A DNA stretch of 25,711 nucleotides from positions 1 through 25,711 of the forward strand of contig MPUH01001027.1 in NCBI GenBank assembly GCA_001970955.1, given 5' to 3'. This stretch comes from Stentor coeruleus (Eukaryota; Ciliophora; Heterotrichea; Heterotrichida; Stentoridae). The translations under genes were made by a program, and so were the position numbers. How positions within the stretch are numbered: the first letter of the stretch is position 1; each line of letters starts with the position of its first letter. The notes below the pieces were generated by a model that did not search any database, had not been told where the DNA came from, and saw nothing but the letters and a program-made list of their open reading frames with translations. Below are positions 9,908 to 19,500 of the stretch, in pieces.

Positions 9908-11656
9908 CGAGATAATTGAAAAATCCAGGCTGGGGGTAAAGTTATAATAATAAAGATGCTGATTTGAATTTTTTACTCAAGCAGTAGGAAAAGTGAAAAT
10001 TTACCTTATATATCATTTTGGTAAGCTATGCTCTTTGTTTCTTAATTATCTTAGTTTAATAAAGATTTTGCTATTCAAGATTTTCCTGCTTATGATTAGA
10101 TAAAAAGTTGACTTTTTAAGGGTACGAGTTAAAACCTTATAATGAAGCAGCAAATAGATTTACTCTTGACATACTTTAAGCAAAATTTTCTCAGAAAACC
10201 TCAAGGTAAATATTGAAATTTTCAAGGTGTAAAAAAGATTTCCAAACTTTTTTTTCAGCAATCAGAACGAGGTAAAAATCTATAATTAGCTTAATCTTAC
10301 ATCGAATTAATAAACCCCAAGTTTTTAGAGTTTGAACCCCTCAGAATAATTAAGTCGCCAAGGGTCCTGAAAACTAAATTTCAAAAAATCTCAGGATTTA
10401 AGTAAAAAATTGTTACAAGTATGCACCTATCAATGAGTGCAGGATAACTAAATATCTAGGAGAGTTTTCTACTCAATCATTCAATTGATTTATGAGAAAA
10501 ATTAAATATAGTTAAATATTGTAATAAAAAAGCTCAGACTTAAGACTTAAATCCTTTCAGTAGATATAAATAAGAATTTCAAATAAAATTTTGAAGTTTA
10601 AATCTGGGTGATGAATATTTTTGAAAGTTTTAGGACTGCTAAATTTAAAATTATTATCAAAAAAATGCTGGAAAGGGAACCTTTTTTCGCATCACCAAAA
10701 TGGAATCATAGATTTTTATTAAGTATATAGGTATATCCCTTTAATATCTATGGAAAAAACTTTTTTTCTAATTTTTTTTTGGTTTTATATAAATTTGTAC
10801 AAAATAGCAGATTGCTGACTTGCGTTTTCACTTAACACTCATTCAAACCCTGTTTTCGATTGAGTTAAAAATTAAAGTTTTTCTGATAAAAAATGGAATA
10901 TTAGATCAAACCGAGTTTTTTTTGAATTTCTTCAAAAAGTTCATTCATCATTTAAAACTAAAATTGTATTAAGACTATTCATCCTATAAGAAATAAAAGT
11001 ATATTGTTTTTTCAGAGGTTAAAAAAAGTGACCACCTTGACATTTTTTTTGGAAAATAGATGATTTTTTAGTTGTTCGCCTTTAGTTACTAAGGTGAAAA
11101 TGAACTTTATAAATCTTTTTTATTTAGGTCGTAATCTATCTCCTTGCAGACCACTCAGGTTCATGCAGATTTTCAACATTAGAGTTTATATGTAAACAAA
11201 ATATACAAAGTCAAGTATTTAGAGTAATTGTTTGAGAGTTTAATTGCAGTGTATTATGCTAAATTGAATAACTCGTTTTTCTTAGATTTTTTTGTAAAGT
11301 TTTACCGAAGATTATGAAGAATAGGCAAACTTATTTTGAAAAACAAAGGAATCGATTCAGATCTTATCTTATTTTGAAGATTCAAAGCCAGAATAAAAAC
11401 TTTTAGTGATTTTTTTTAGTTAGCTATGCAGATAAAGAAGTATTTAATCTAAAGCTAAGAATAATTTTGCATAAATCCACACAAATTTGACACCTCAAAG
11501 CGTGCTTTCTTTTTAATTTAAAAGAGCTTGTTCAAAAAAAAATTTCTTATATATAAAATAATAATAAACTAGGTATAAGATCTTAAAAAGAGGCCAAAAG
11601 CTAAGAAATTATATAATTTTTTCTTAGAGAAGCTAAACTAGCATGAGCTTGAAAAT
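9908..11656. other. 1.75-kb gap upstream of copy B with no recognisable gene
   Basis: I find no convincing frame on either strand. The stretch is marked by frequent oligo-T runs of 6-10 nt (for example around 10247, 10684, 10762, 10775 and 11043) and somewhat more G/C than the gaps elsewhere. A 13-mer ataaatttgtaca (about 10789) also occurs upstream of copy A (about 1914), but this is too short to interpret. It may be extended upstream DNA of copy B or fully decayed sequence. Confidence 0.5.
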
Positions 11657-12769
11657 ATGGAAATTGCACTATATTAGAATTTCTTTACAAATATTTAAAG
11701 GCTTTTAAATCTTAAATCTTAAATCCTTGTTTTCATATGCAAAAGCTTTGATAGGTTTAATTAATTATTCTATAATATTAAAGTTAGTTCTTTTAATATA
11801 TTTAATAAAGATAATTATGATAATTTTAGGTAAAACTTTATACTAAAGAATTATTTTAATAAATGCTATGCAAGAATAAGTATTTTATATGATTTTTCCT
11901 TTGCTTTCAGCATAAATTTATTTAATAATCCTTCTAGTTACATAGAATTGCCTATTTGATTTAAATTTTTAATTTATGAATATTATTATGTAATAAATTA
12001 TGCTGGACTATGGTTGCTTCTATTGGCTAGCATCATCTACACAAGAGAATTAAACAAAAAGCACAAAAATTTTACTTTTTAAATAAAATATGGTCTAATT
12101 AGAACTGCATTTAGCCCATAAAATTTATTTCTAAGACTTAATTTTAATATTCTCCGAAGCTATCAGTGATATTAACTCTATAAATAAAATCATAAGTTTT
12201 TTTGATACTTATTAGAATTAATTTACTCTTATTCACCCATTTTCTAAATGTTTTAAACTCAATATAATCTAATAATGCAAAATACAACCAATATCAAAAA
12301 TCTCAGAGGAATTTCTAAAAGGATTATTAGATAAAATTCACAGAAAGCAATTTTTTTCTTGTATTTACCTGAGCAAAATATTAAATTAGCTCATTTGAAT
12401 TATGCAGCTTCTTTGCTTGAAAAAGTATAGTCTTGCTAATTAAATTATTCTGTTTATTTTGATTATTTTTCTCTTAAATAATATTTATCATTGCTTAGTA
12501 ATTCTTTTTTAAATTTAGCATCTTATTAACTCATTTCTTCAGGCAATGAGTTTATTATATAATGGATTAACAAGATACTAAAAGTTTCAAGTTGAATTCG
12601 ATTATACATTCTAACTAGCTGTATAAAGCATTTTATGTCTCTTCATTTAGAAATTGCTTTCATAAGTTTCTTACCTTTGAATGAATAGCTGAAAGCCAAA
12701 TTAAATTAGATTATATAAATTTATTAGTTTATATAATTAAATAAATTATCCTTATAAAATGAGTGATAG
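11657..12769 (+). other. Possible stop-interrupted membrane-protein relic (speculative)
   Basis: From ATG 11657 one plus frame extends about 370 codons to 12769 without a frame change, but with many in-frame TAA/TAG and at least five TGA codons before the end. Segments read like protein: YAGLWLLLLASIIYTREL near 12000-12053 resembles a transmembrane helix followed by polar residues, and PEQNIKLAHLNYAASLLEKV lies near 12370-12430. A second in-frame ATG is at 12275. The stop density is close to chance for this composition and I know no homologue. I rate it as a candidate decayed gene only. The intact EF-hand gene follows 134 nt downstream on the same strand. Confidence 0.2.
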
Positions 12770-12903
12770 CTTACGCGATCTTTTCATAATCATATTCATG
12801 CTTTACAATAATTATATATATTCAAATTCAACATAAAAAATAATCATATAATAGAATCACTAGTCTATGGTTTTACAAGATTATAATCGATATCCCAAAA
12901 ATC

Positions 12904-13605
12904 ATGCGATTAGATAAAAAATCACTTTTAACATGTGGAACAGATGAGCTTGGTCCCTTACTTAGAAAGCGAAATGCTACAGTGAAAGTTGAAAGCATTG
13001 AAGAAAGAATGCAGAAAATTCATAAGCACCTCGCATTTAAAAGGAAAATAATGCAAACTGATACAGAAAATTGGCTTGCAAAGCATGGTAAAACCCAGTA
13101 CATACAATTCAACAAAGCGAAAAAAGATGATTTACGAAGATGCTTTTTATCAATTGACATAAACGGTAGCAAATCAATTGAATTAGACGAAATAATTGAA
13201 GCAATGCTCACTTTAGGTATCGCAGAATCAAAACTTCAAGCGAAACAACTTTTTAAAGAAGTAGATCTAGATGGAAATGGGCATATTGAATTTAGTGAGT
13301 TTTTGCTTATGTTAAAGAATAAAAACCCTAAAGTTAAAGCGTTGACTGATCTGTTTAATAATGTTATAGAAGGGAAAATTGATATTGAGTCTGATATGCT
13401 ACCTTTTCAAGTAGCTGTGAGTAATTATAGAAGAAAAATGATTATGAATGCAGTTATGGAGCCTGGGAATCCGAATGAAGAGCTCATATTCAAGTCTACA
13501 TCACAAGTTTTTACTAGAAAGTTTAAAAAACTTAAAATGAATATACAGAAAAGTTGCAAGACTAGATTTTCACTTAAGAACCTTATAATATCTAAAAAGA
13601 AATGA
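12904..13605 (+). CDS. Calcium-binding protein with two canonical EF-hands
   Basis: This is a 233-aa intronless frame from ATG 12904 to TGA 13603-13605. Two complete EF-hand loops are visible. The first spans residues 85-96 (DINGSKSIELDE, ligand positions D85, N87, S89, S91, E93, E96). The second spans residues 121-132 (DLDGNGHIEFSE, positions D121, D123, N125, H127, E129, E132). Spacing between the loops is typical of a paired EF-hand unit. The N-terminal 70 residues are basic and helical-looking, and the C-terminal 60 residues are very lysine-rich without a known domain. The family is the broad calmodulin-like EF-hand superfamily, but the protein has one pair rather than two, with long tails, so it is not calmodulin or centrin. 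It probably acts as a Ca2+-responsive regulator or structural protein. The target is unknown. A TGA terminator here argues that TGA is a stop in this genome. Confidence 0.9.
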   Translation: MRLDKKSLLTCGTDELGPLLRKRNATVKVESIEERMQKIHKHLAFKRKIMQTDTENWLAKHGKTQYIQFNKAKKDDLRRCFLSIDINGSKSIELDEIIEAMLTLGIAESKLQAKQLFKEVDLDGNGHIEFSEFLLMLKNKNPKVKALTDLFNNVIEGKIDIESDMLPFQVAVSNYRRKMIMNAVMEPGNPNEELIFKSTSQVFTRKFKKLKMNIQKSCKTRFSLKNLIISKKK

Positions 13606-13732
13606 TTAAAAGTATATAATTTGTTATGAAACACTTATCTTTTTTATATAAATATCTCTTATTCTTTTAAGTAGTTTAATATAACAATTTACTTTTGAAA
13701 AAAATAATTTTCTTTAATCAAACTCTCATCAG

Positions 13733-15037
13733 CTTCCTTAAGAAACTTAAATAAGCACTTTTCGCAAGCATTATTTTTTTTCTTCAATCTCTATCCTATT
13801 TTGTGGTAATCAAGCAATGCTTGTCACATAAAGTATTGCTGTATAGCTAATTTTCTTAACCTTAAGCATTTTCTGTAGCTCTTTAACTAGTATTTTCTTT
13901 GTCTTAGGCTTTTAATATATACTCTCAATAGCAGATTTTCTTTTTTCTCAACAATTAAAAAATAGCCTCTTTCTTCAGCAGCAAAATCTCACAATTCTCC
14001 GAAAAACATCTTTATGCTTCTTTTTCCTTTGATTCAAAGTCTCTTCTTCTCCAAAAAAAATCCCATTTTGCTACTGTTTAACTAGAAGTTCACATGTTTT
14101 TTTATAAACCAAAATTTCTTTTTTATTAAAATCTCTAGGATATTCTTTTAATTAATAACTATAGCTTTAATTTCAACTTTCACTGAAGCATTTCGCCTTC
14201 TAAGCAAAGGAACAGCACAGCTCCTTTTTTTAATAAATTAAACTCCATTATTATTTGTCCTTTTTAATATGCAGCTTGCTATGGATCATAATACATAACC
14301 AACATACTTCAAGCCAAAAACTCAAGTCTAACACTAAGAAGTCTTTGAAAAAATGATATATCTTTATGTAAATTTATTATACAGATCCTTTATCTATGCT
14401 TTTATCTTAAAAAAATGTTCTGATGATCTTTTTTCATGAGCTTTAATATCACAATATTGTCTATAAATATAATACTTGCTATACAAAAACTTTTAGTTTC
14501 TAGAGAAGTTTCCTAAACAAGATTAGTTAAACCTAAAATGTCTAAAGCTCTAGAAAACCCTTGTATCCGAATATGGCCTTTATAGATTATAAGCATCCTA
14601 TCCCCAACCTCACCTTCTTGTATTATAATTTTACCTGGGAGAATTCTTGGGTTAAGACCGATACCAAGAATTTAATTCACTTTTTCAAGAGAATCTCGAA
14701 GTCTGTAAGGTTTTGAGAATATTTTACCGAAATCTATTTCACTTGTATTTGCTAAGTAAGACATTTTAAAGTCGTATCTTTCTAGTAATCACTGGGGGAA
14801 AATATTATCATGATCTGTTGGGACATATGAAGTTACGCAAATATATTTTCTAACTTATATTTCATACTTATTCTCTTATTATAATAGCGTGGGTATTCTA
14901 TTACAATCGAGCATGCTAAGTCTTCTGTACATTCTATTGTCTTAAATTCACTATCCCTAAGTTTTGATTGTTGAAATTAAATTTGCACATGATGTGGGAT
15001 AACTTTTAATTTAAAATGAAGCTTTTTATCTAAACAT
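13733..15037 (-). pseudogene. Stop-riddled tandem cyclic-nucleotide-binding-domain protein
   Basis: Reading the minus strand from ATG 15037-15035, one frame of about 435 codons carries clear cyclic-nucleotide-binding-domain (cNBD) signatures but is crossed by more than 30 TAA, TAG and TGA codons. At 14638-14600 it reads PGKIIIQEGEVGD, then RMLIIYKGHIRIQG: the beta-roll core (pG..I..eGe.gD....i..G.....) of a cNBD. Next, after one TAG, comes ETSLETKS, where families have FGE-type residues. A second cNBD follows near 14340-14190 (DISFFQRL, KGQIIMEFNLL, KGAVLFLCLEGEM), with a typical domain end (CEILLLKKEAIF) near 13950-13990. All these lie in the same frame. Such proteins include PKA regulatory subunits, PKG and cyclic-nucleotide-gated channels. 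No kinase or channel part is visible. Because other genes here use all three stops as stops, a decayed gene is the simplest call. The 345 nt between this relic and the carboxypeptidase gene (15038-15382) holds nothing I recognise. Confidence 0.6.
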
Positions 15038-15382
15038 AGTAAGTTATAATTAAGCCTTTTTTTACTATATTTTTTAGTTAATGTAGTAAATTTAATATTT
15101 ATTAAATTATCTCATGAAGAAGTTGATAAATCATGTTTGGAGCCAGTGATTTATAATTAGCTTTTATCATAAATTATGATGTCTTAAAATTTTGGTTAGT
15201 ATTAGAGATATATGGACAACTATTATACTCAATAACTTAATCCTAATAATAATTTAGACTAGGACTCTTATGATATATTTTTTATACTGGGTTAAGATTA
15301 TTACAAAAATTTGATAACAATTTATACCAATAATCATTTAGAAATTACAGTATTATTTAGTGAAATTTATAAGATAACAACT

Positions 15383-16504
15383 TTATTCTACTCCATTAGT
15401 CCTAGCAATGTAGTCCAGGGCTTGCTTATATTTCTGTATATCACTAAGGAAGACAGGGATTTTAATATCAGACAAGTCACAAAGGTCTAAAATTTCTTGT
15501 CTAAACAAATCTTCTAAAGACAGTTTTCCACAATACAGTTTATAAAAATCAATATCCTTACGTCTTTGTAGTATTTTAATAGCTCCACTCAAATAAACTT
15601 GATCCTTATAACACCCTCCAGGTAATCCTGTATTAGAAATTCCTCTTTTAACCCTTAGCACTTCTTTAAATCTCTTAACAGGGTCATCCATATACCTATC
15701 TAATCTTTGATAAAGTTCAACAAATGAGCACATCGATGCATAATAACTAGAATAATAATGCAAAGCTGCACGCCACAAATAAGGTTTTCTCCTACCACTA
15801 AAAGCAGAATCAAGCATAGTATGTAATGAAGCCAAACCTTCTTCAGTCTCAATATAAGCCCCAAGTCCATATTTATCTCTTTTTTTATACCAAATCTGTT
15901 TACGTTCATTAAGTGTACGTAATAAATGAGTGCCAATTTCATGATTCATAACCCCTTGAATCCTTTCTTTACAATAAGATATTGGTAAACCTACAGTTAT
16001 TTGGCTTACAAGAGTCTTTGGATTATGCGTCACAGCAGTAGGGGCAATGGCTGATGGGCTGAAAATTATCTCAACAGTATTTCTGATACCCAGGGTGTCT
16101 AGATAGACTTGAAATTCTTCAAGAGTTTTTGATTGAGACAGGTTTGAGTATTCGGATTGATAAAAATTTGATTCACTTTTGTAGTCGAGTAAACCATTTT
16201 CTAAGATATTGATTGCGGCATTGAGATATTGGTTATGAGGTTGGAATTTCTCTGTGTAACCTATTAGGTTACTTCCCTCTGGGTATAAGAGAATTGGATT
16301 TATTAAACAGTTTGTGTTGAAGAATAAGGTTTGTTGCTCGAGTATGTTTAATGGAGCGATTTTGCCAATATGCAAAGCTTCTTTTTTCTTGGGAGATGAA
16401 TGATTTATTTGGATTTTTTTCTCTTCCTTGTGCTTGTCTTTGGCTTTTGGGTTTTCAGACCTACTCACCTTGGTTTTTGACCTTTTTTTCTTTTGAACTG
16501 GCAT
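15383..16504 (-). CDS. MATCAP/DUF1704-type zinc carboxypeptidase (tubulin detyrosinase family)
   Basis: This is a 373-aa intronless frame from ATG 16504-16502 to TAA. Residues 1-42 are highly charged (lysine-rich), and the rest is a DUF1704 (KIAA0895/MATCAP) domain. The active-site motif HEIGTH occupies 188-193: H188 and H193 should bind zinc and E189 is the catalytic base, in the HExxxH spacing of this family. The family's glutamate zinc ligand probably lies in the EEGLA motif at 221-225. RTLNE after the HEIGTH helix also fits. In animals, MATCAP removes the C-terminal tyrosine of alpha-tubulin on microtubules. A cell with large ciliary and cortical microtubule arrays is a plausible place for that activity, but the substrate here is inferred. 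The protein is shorter than vertebrate MATCAP, mainly in the N-terminal region. The 306 nt upstream (16505-16810) contains no gene. Confidence 0.85.
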   Translation of the reverse strand: MPVQKKKRSKTKVSRSENPKAKDKHKEEKKIQINHSSPKKKEALHIGKIAPLNILEQQTLFFNTNCLINPILLYPEGSNLIGYTEKFQPHNQYLNAAINILENGLLDYKSESNFYQSEYSNLSQSKTLEEFQVYLDTLGIRNTVEIIFSPSAIAPTAVTHNPKTLVSQITVGLPISYCKERIQGVMNHEIGTHLLRTLNERKQIWYKKRDKYGLGAYIETEEGLASLHTMLDSAFSGRRKPYLWRAALHYYSSYYASMCSFVELYQRLDRYMDDPVKRFKEVLRVKRGISNTGLPGGCYKDQVYLSGAIKILQRRKDIDFYKLYCGKLSLEDLFRQEILDLCDLSDIKIPVFLSDIQKYKQALDYIARTNGVE

Positions 16505-16810
16505 TGATTTCCTTTTTATTACAAAAATTACTAAATCTTTTAGTAAAATACCATTTTAGTATAAAATTGGGCCTTAGGATCTTTGTGATAAATAATTAAT
16601 TAGTTTATTTTTTTACTGGATAAATATTTGTGTTTTGCTATATTTTTTTAAGAATTTTAAAACTCTGTAGCTGAGAAATGTTACTTTTTTTTATTAAATT
16701 GAAGATATTTTGGGATTATTTTACTATGATAATACTTTATAACTTCTGGTAGGCCTTAGAAATTCAAATAAATTTATGTTAGCCTTTCAAGGTCAAAAGA
16801 AAATAATTTC

Positions 16811-17320
16811 ATGTCAGAAAAAATTATAGAAAAAAGTAAGTATTTTGATTAGAGCCCAAGATTAAAATGTGTATCATCTTGGGTTCTAAGAAATAAAAAC
16901 TTTTATGCAAACATTCATCCAAAAGCAAAGGAAAAATAAAATTCTGTTAAATCTATAATAAAATTATTGAAAGAAAGATATTCAACATTAGATAGAAAGA
17001 AAAAAGTCTCAGTTAATATTGCCAATTTTATGAGAGCGTCAAGAATTATTGCAAAATGAAATCAAAAAGATATTCCTATTTCAAAAACTCTGAATACTTT
17101 GATAATATATGGGAAAGCATAAGATACAAAAAAACTAATAGAAAGTGGAAAAACAATAATTCTTATCTAAAAGCTCTTTGCTCGAAAAGTTCCAGCTAGG
17201 TATTTACCTATAAGTGAGATTAAAAATAATATTCATTATCAGCAGGGTCTTGCAAATTTAATAACTAACTTAAAGTTTTTGATAGAAAATGATTATGATA
17301 AATGCTACAAAATATTATGA
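16811..17320 (+). pseudogene. Stop-interrupted relative of the 255-aa gene downstream
   Basis: A single frame from ATG 16811 to TGA 17318-17320 (170 codons) is broken by only five internal stops: TAG 16850, TAA 16937, TGA 17057, TAA 17120 and TAA 17168. That is clearly fewer than chance in this composition. It contains KLFARKVPARYLPI ending at 17212, matching KLVRIVPARFLPI in the intact gene at 17895-18662 (VPARFLPI at 18411-18434). Further on, LKFLIEN resembles LRLITEN of the intact protein. The stop at 17120 falls opposite a glutamine of the intact paralogue in an ungapped alignment, and the stop at 17168 falls about opposite a lysine. The best reading is a partly decayed tandem duplicate. 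The function is unknown, as for its neighbour. Confidence 0.5.
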
Positions 17321-17894
17321 TAAAGAAATTAATAGAAGCAAAGAAAAAAATCCTTTTATTTTGAGTATATAAAAGAGAAATTAGAATAAGAGTTGGAGAT
17401 TGAACACACTTATTTATAACTATAGTGAAAAAAAATAAGTTCATTTGATTCTAATTAGATAAGAATTTTGTTAGGAATTATGCATTTTGAAGATTTTTAA
17501 TAGAACTAATGAAATATAAATATATTTAAGTTGAATTAGTTTGTAAGTTGTGTAATTATAGTGAATAAAATAAGTTTTATGATAAACTTAAATTATATAT
17601 TTAAGAATCAAAGTTCCAAGGACAATAAAAGTAGCAATTGGGAAAAAAATAACAGAATTATTGTATGTCTGTATCATCTTAATTATTAGTGTTAAATTTC
17701 TAGGTAAATTTTTAAACTAAAAAGAAAAAGTAGTCTATAAATTGAAAGATAAAAATAAAGACTGTAGTTTATAGTAAATCTATGAAAATGATGTAAAGTT
17801 GTTAGAAATTGATTGGAATATAAAATAAAAATTAAAGTTTACATGATGAGAAAATGGTATATAATTTGCTTAATTTAAATTTATATAGTTTATA
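17321..17894 (+). other. Gap before the 255-aa gene, no supported feature
   Basis: This AT-rich, purine-biased sequence has stop codons in every frame. No domain or conserved motif is visible. It probably contains the promoter of the gene at 17895, but no TATA element at the spacing seen for copies A and B can be picked out. Confidence 0.4.
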
Positions 17895-18662
17895 ATGGAA
17901 GACAAAATAAACCTTTCAGTCTACAAGCAAGTACCCCATTCAGCTAAAAATTATAAGAATTTGAGTACAGACTCAAGCAATTATACTTCAAAATATCAAG
18001 ATAAAATTGATTCTAATGGAAACTTCACTGAAGCATCACACTTAATATATCAAAATAATAAACCAAAGGTCAGTTTGTCAAGAATTCCTAGAAATTCTAT
18101 TAGATATCTCAAAGAAATACATACAAAGATAGTAGAAAATTCTTCAAAAAGAAAAAAATCATCAAAATTATCAGAAGACAATTTCCCAGAAAAAAATTGT
18201 CAGGAATATAAGCAAACTAACTATAGGGATAAGATTGAAGGGTCTCCAAAGGTAGGTTTTTACATAAAATCACGAGGATTTTCTCAAATTATCGATGAAA
18301 AACCTTGCAAGTTTTCTGATATTGCATGGAATTTTACAAGAAGAAATGGACAAAAAGACTTCAAAAAGCAGGATTTAGAAATAATTTCAAAGAAAAAACT
18401 TGTCAGAATAGTTCCCGCACGTTTTTTGCCAATTTGCCAGGTGAAAAAATATCGCATTGTAGTCCGAAAGCATGTCCCTCATAGAACTGTAAAAAACGAC
18501 TTAAGACTGATAACAGAAAATACTCAAGAAATAACTTTTAAACGAGTATTGGTAGATAAAACAAACAGAAGCCAAATGGAAATGACTGAAAAGTACAGCT
18601 TTCTTAGAGATTCAAATGAAGAAAGCTGGGGCTGGAGAACACCAAAATATACTGAAAATTAA
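17895..18662 (+). CDS. Unrecognised basic 255-aa protein
   Basis: This is an intact intronless frame from ATG 17895 to TAA 18660-18662. I do not recognise a family. The protein is rich in Lys, Ser and Asn in its N-terminal half (low-complexity, probably disordered, with KRKKSSK near 85-92). Its C-terminal half is more structured, with VPARFLPI at 173-180 followed by a basic beta-like stretch (KKYRIVVRKHVPHRT). The conserved VPAR-LPI segment recurs in the stop-interrupted frame at 16811-17320, which shows that this part is a real conserved module and supports the gene as coding. It has no signal peptide or membrane segment, so it is probably cytoplasmic or nuclear. It ends with an acidic, Trp-containing tail (EESWGWRTPKYTEN). 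Confidence 0.75.
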   Translation: MEDKINLSVYKQVPHSAKNYKNLSTDSSNYTSKYQDKIDSNGNFTEASHLIYQNNKPKVSLSRIPRNSIRYLKEIHTKIVENSSKRKKSSKLSEDNFPEKNCQEYKQTNYRDKIEGSPKVGFYIKSRGFSQIIDEKPCKFSDIAWNFTRRNGQKDFKKQDLEIISKKKLVRIVPARFLPICQVKKYRIVVRKHVPHRTVKNDLRLITENTQEITFKRVLVDKTNRSQMEMTEKYSFLRDSNEESWGWRTPKYTEN

Positions 18663-18778
18663 GAAAATTTTATTAAGCCTATGAATTTTTTTTTAGTTAA
18701 TATAAGCATTGATATAAATTTTTAAGACTGTCGGTATAGCAATAAGGATAATTATTGAGAAATTATATTACTTTTTAT

Positions 18779-19489
18779 ATGCAATATTTAAGAGTAAATA
18801 TTAAGAAATTTGGATTACAGGTGGATATATCAAGTAATTATGAGAAAATGAAGAGAGTTTATAATAAATACGATGATTAGAAAAATTTACAAGCTAAAAA
18901 GTAAAGGTTTAAGTTTAAGATAAAATATATTTAGTTAGGGGATATATGAAATAGTGTTTAAAACAACTTTTTATATGCTTAAAAATTTAAACTTGCCTAG
19001 TGAGGAATATAATGAAAGTTATAATACAATTTATATCATGGGCAGTATGAAAATTAAATGATTTTAATATTGCAGATATTATAAAAAGATTATCAAAAGC
19101 AGGGAAAAAATAAAATAGTTCATTATGGATTAAAGAAACTTTTTAAGAAATCAAATAAAGTGATATACTGTTAAGATAGATTCAATTTTTAGAATATTTA
19201 ATTTACATAGAGTTGAGTTCTCAGAAAAAATAAGCTTTATAGATATAATTCATAACATCACATAGTTAACTAATTAGAAATATACAGCAAAATAATCTTA
19301 TAGTGAAAATCAGGAAAGCTAATTTAATTAATACATTCATCAATTGTGGATCTCATAAAATTTTCTGAATTTGTAGCTCAAAAAGAATGCCAAACCTAAA
19401 TCAACAACTTTACTCAAATATAATTATGTATTAATACAGTCGGATTATATGCAACAGAGGCCGCTTAGATGAATCCTCTCTAAAAATAA
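18779..19489 (+). other. Possible stop-interrupted frame (speculative)
   Basis: A plus frame from ATG 18779 can be followed about 235 codons to 19489, where it runs into repeated TAA codons. It holds roughly 20 TAA/TAG and five TGA codons. Parts look protein-like (FGLQVDISSNYEKMKRVYNK near the start; SSIVDLIKFSEFVAQKECQT near 19337-19396), but stop density equals chance and I see no domain. It ends 11 nt before the ATG of the coiled-coil gene. It is reported because the gap exceeds 700 nt, not because it is established. Confidence 0.18.
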
Positions 19490-19500
19490 TAATAAGTCAT

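Noticed and set aside
1914..10801. 13-mer ataaatttgtaca shared upstream of copies A and B
   Set aside because: It lies at very different distances from the two ATGs and is short for such AT-rich DNA.
11708..11732. Short tandem repeat (aaatctt units), and the ttttcctttcc tract near 3110
   Set aside because: Only two or three units in AT-rich sequence; not distinguishable from chance.
16836..16852. A 17-nt intron (gtaagtattttgattag) in the frame at 16811
   Set aside because: It is not 15 or 16 nt, and splicing it shifts into a frame that soon stops; the unspliced frame is the one that later contains VPARYLPI.
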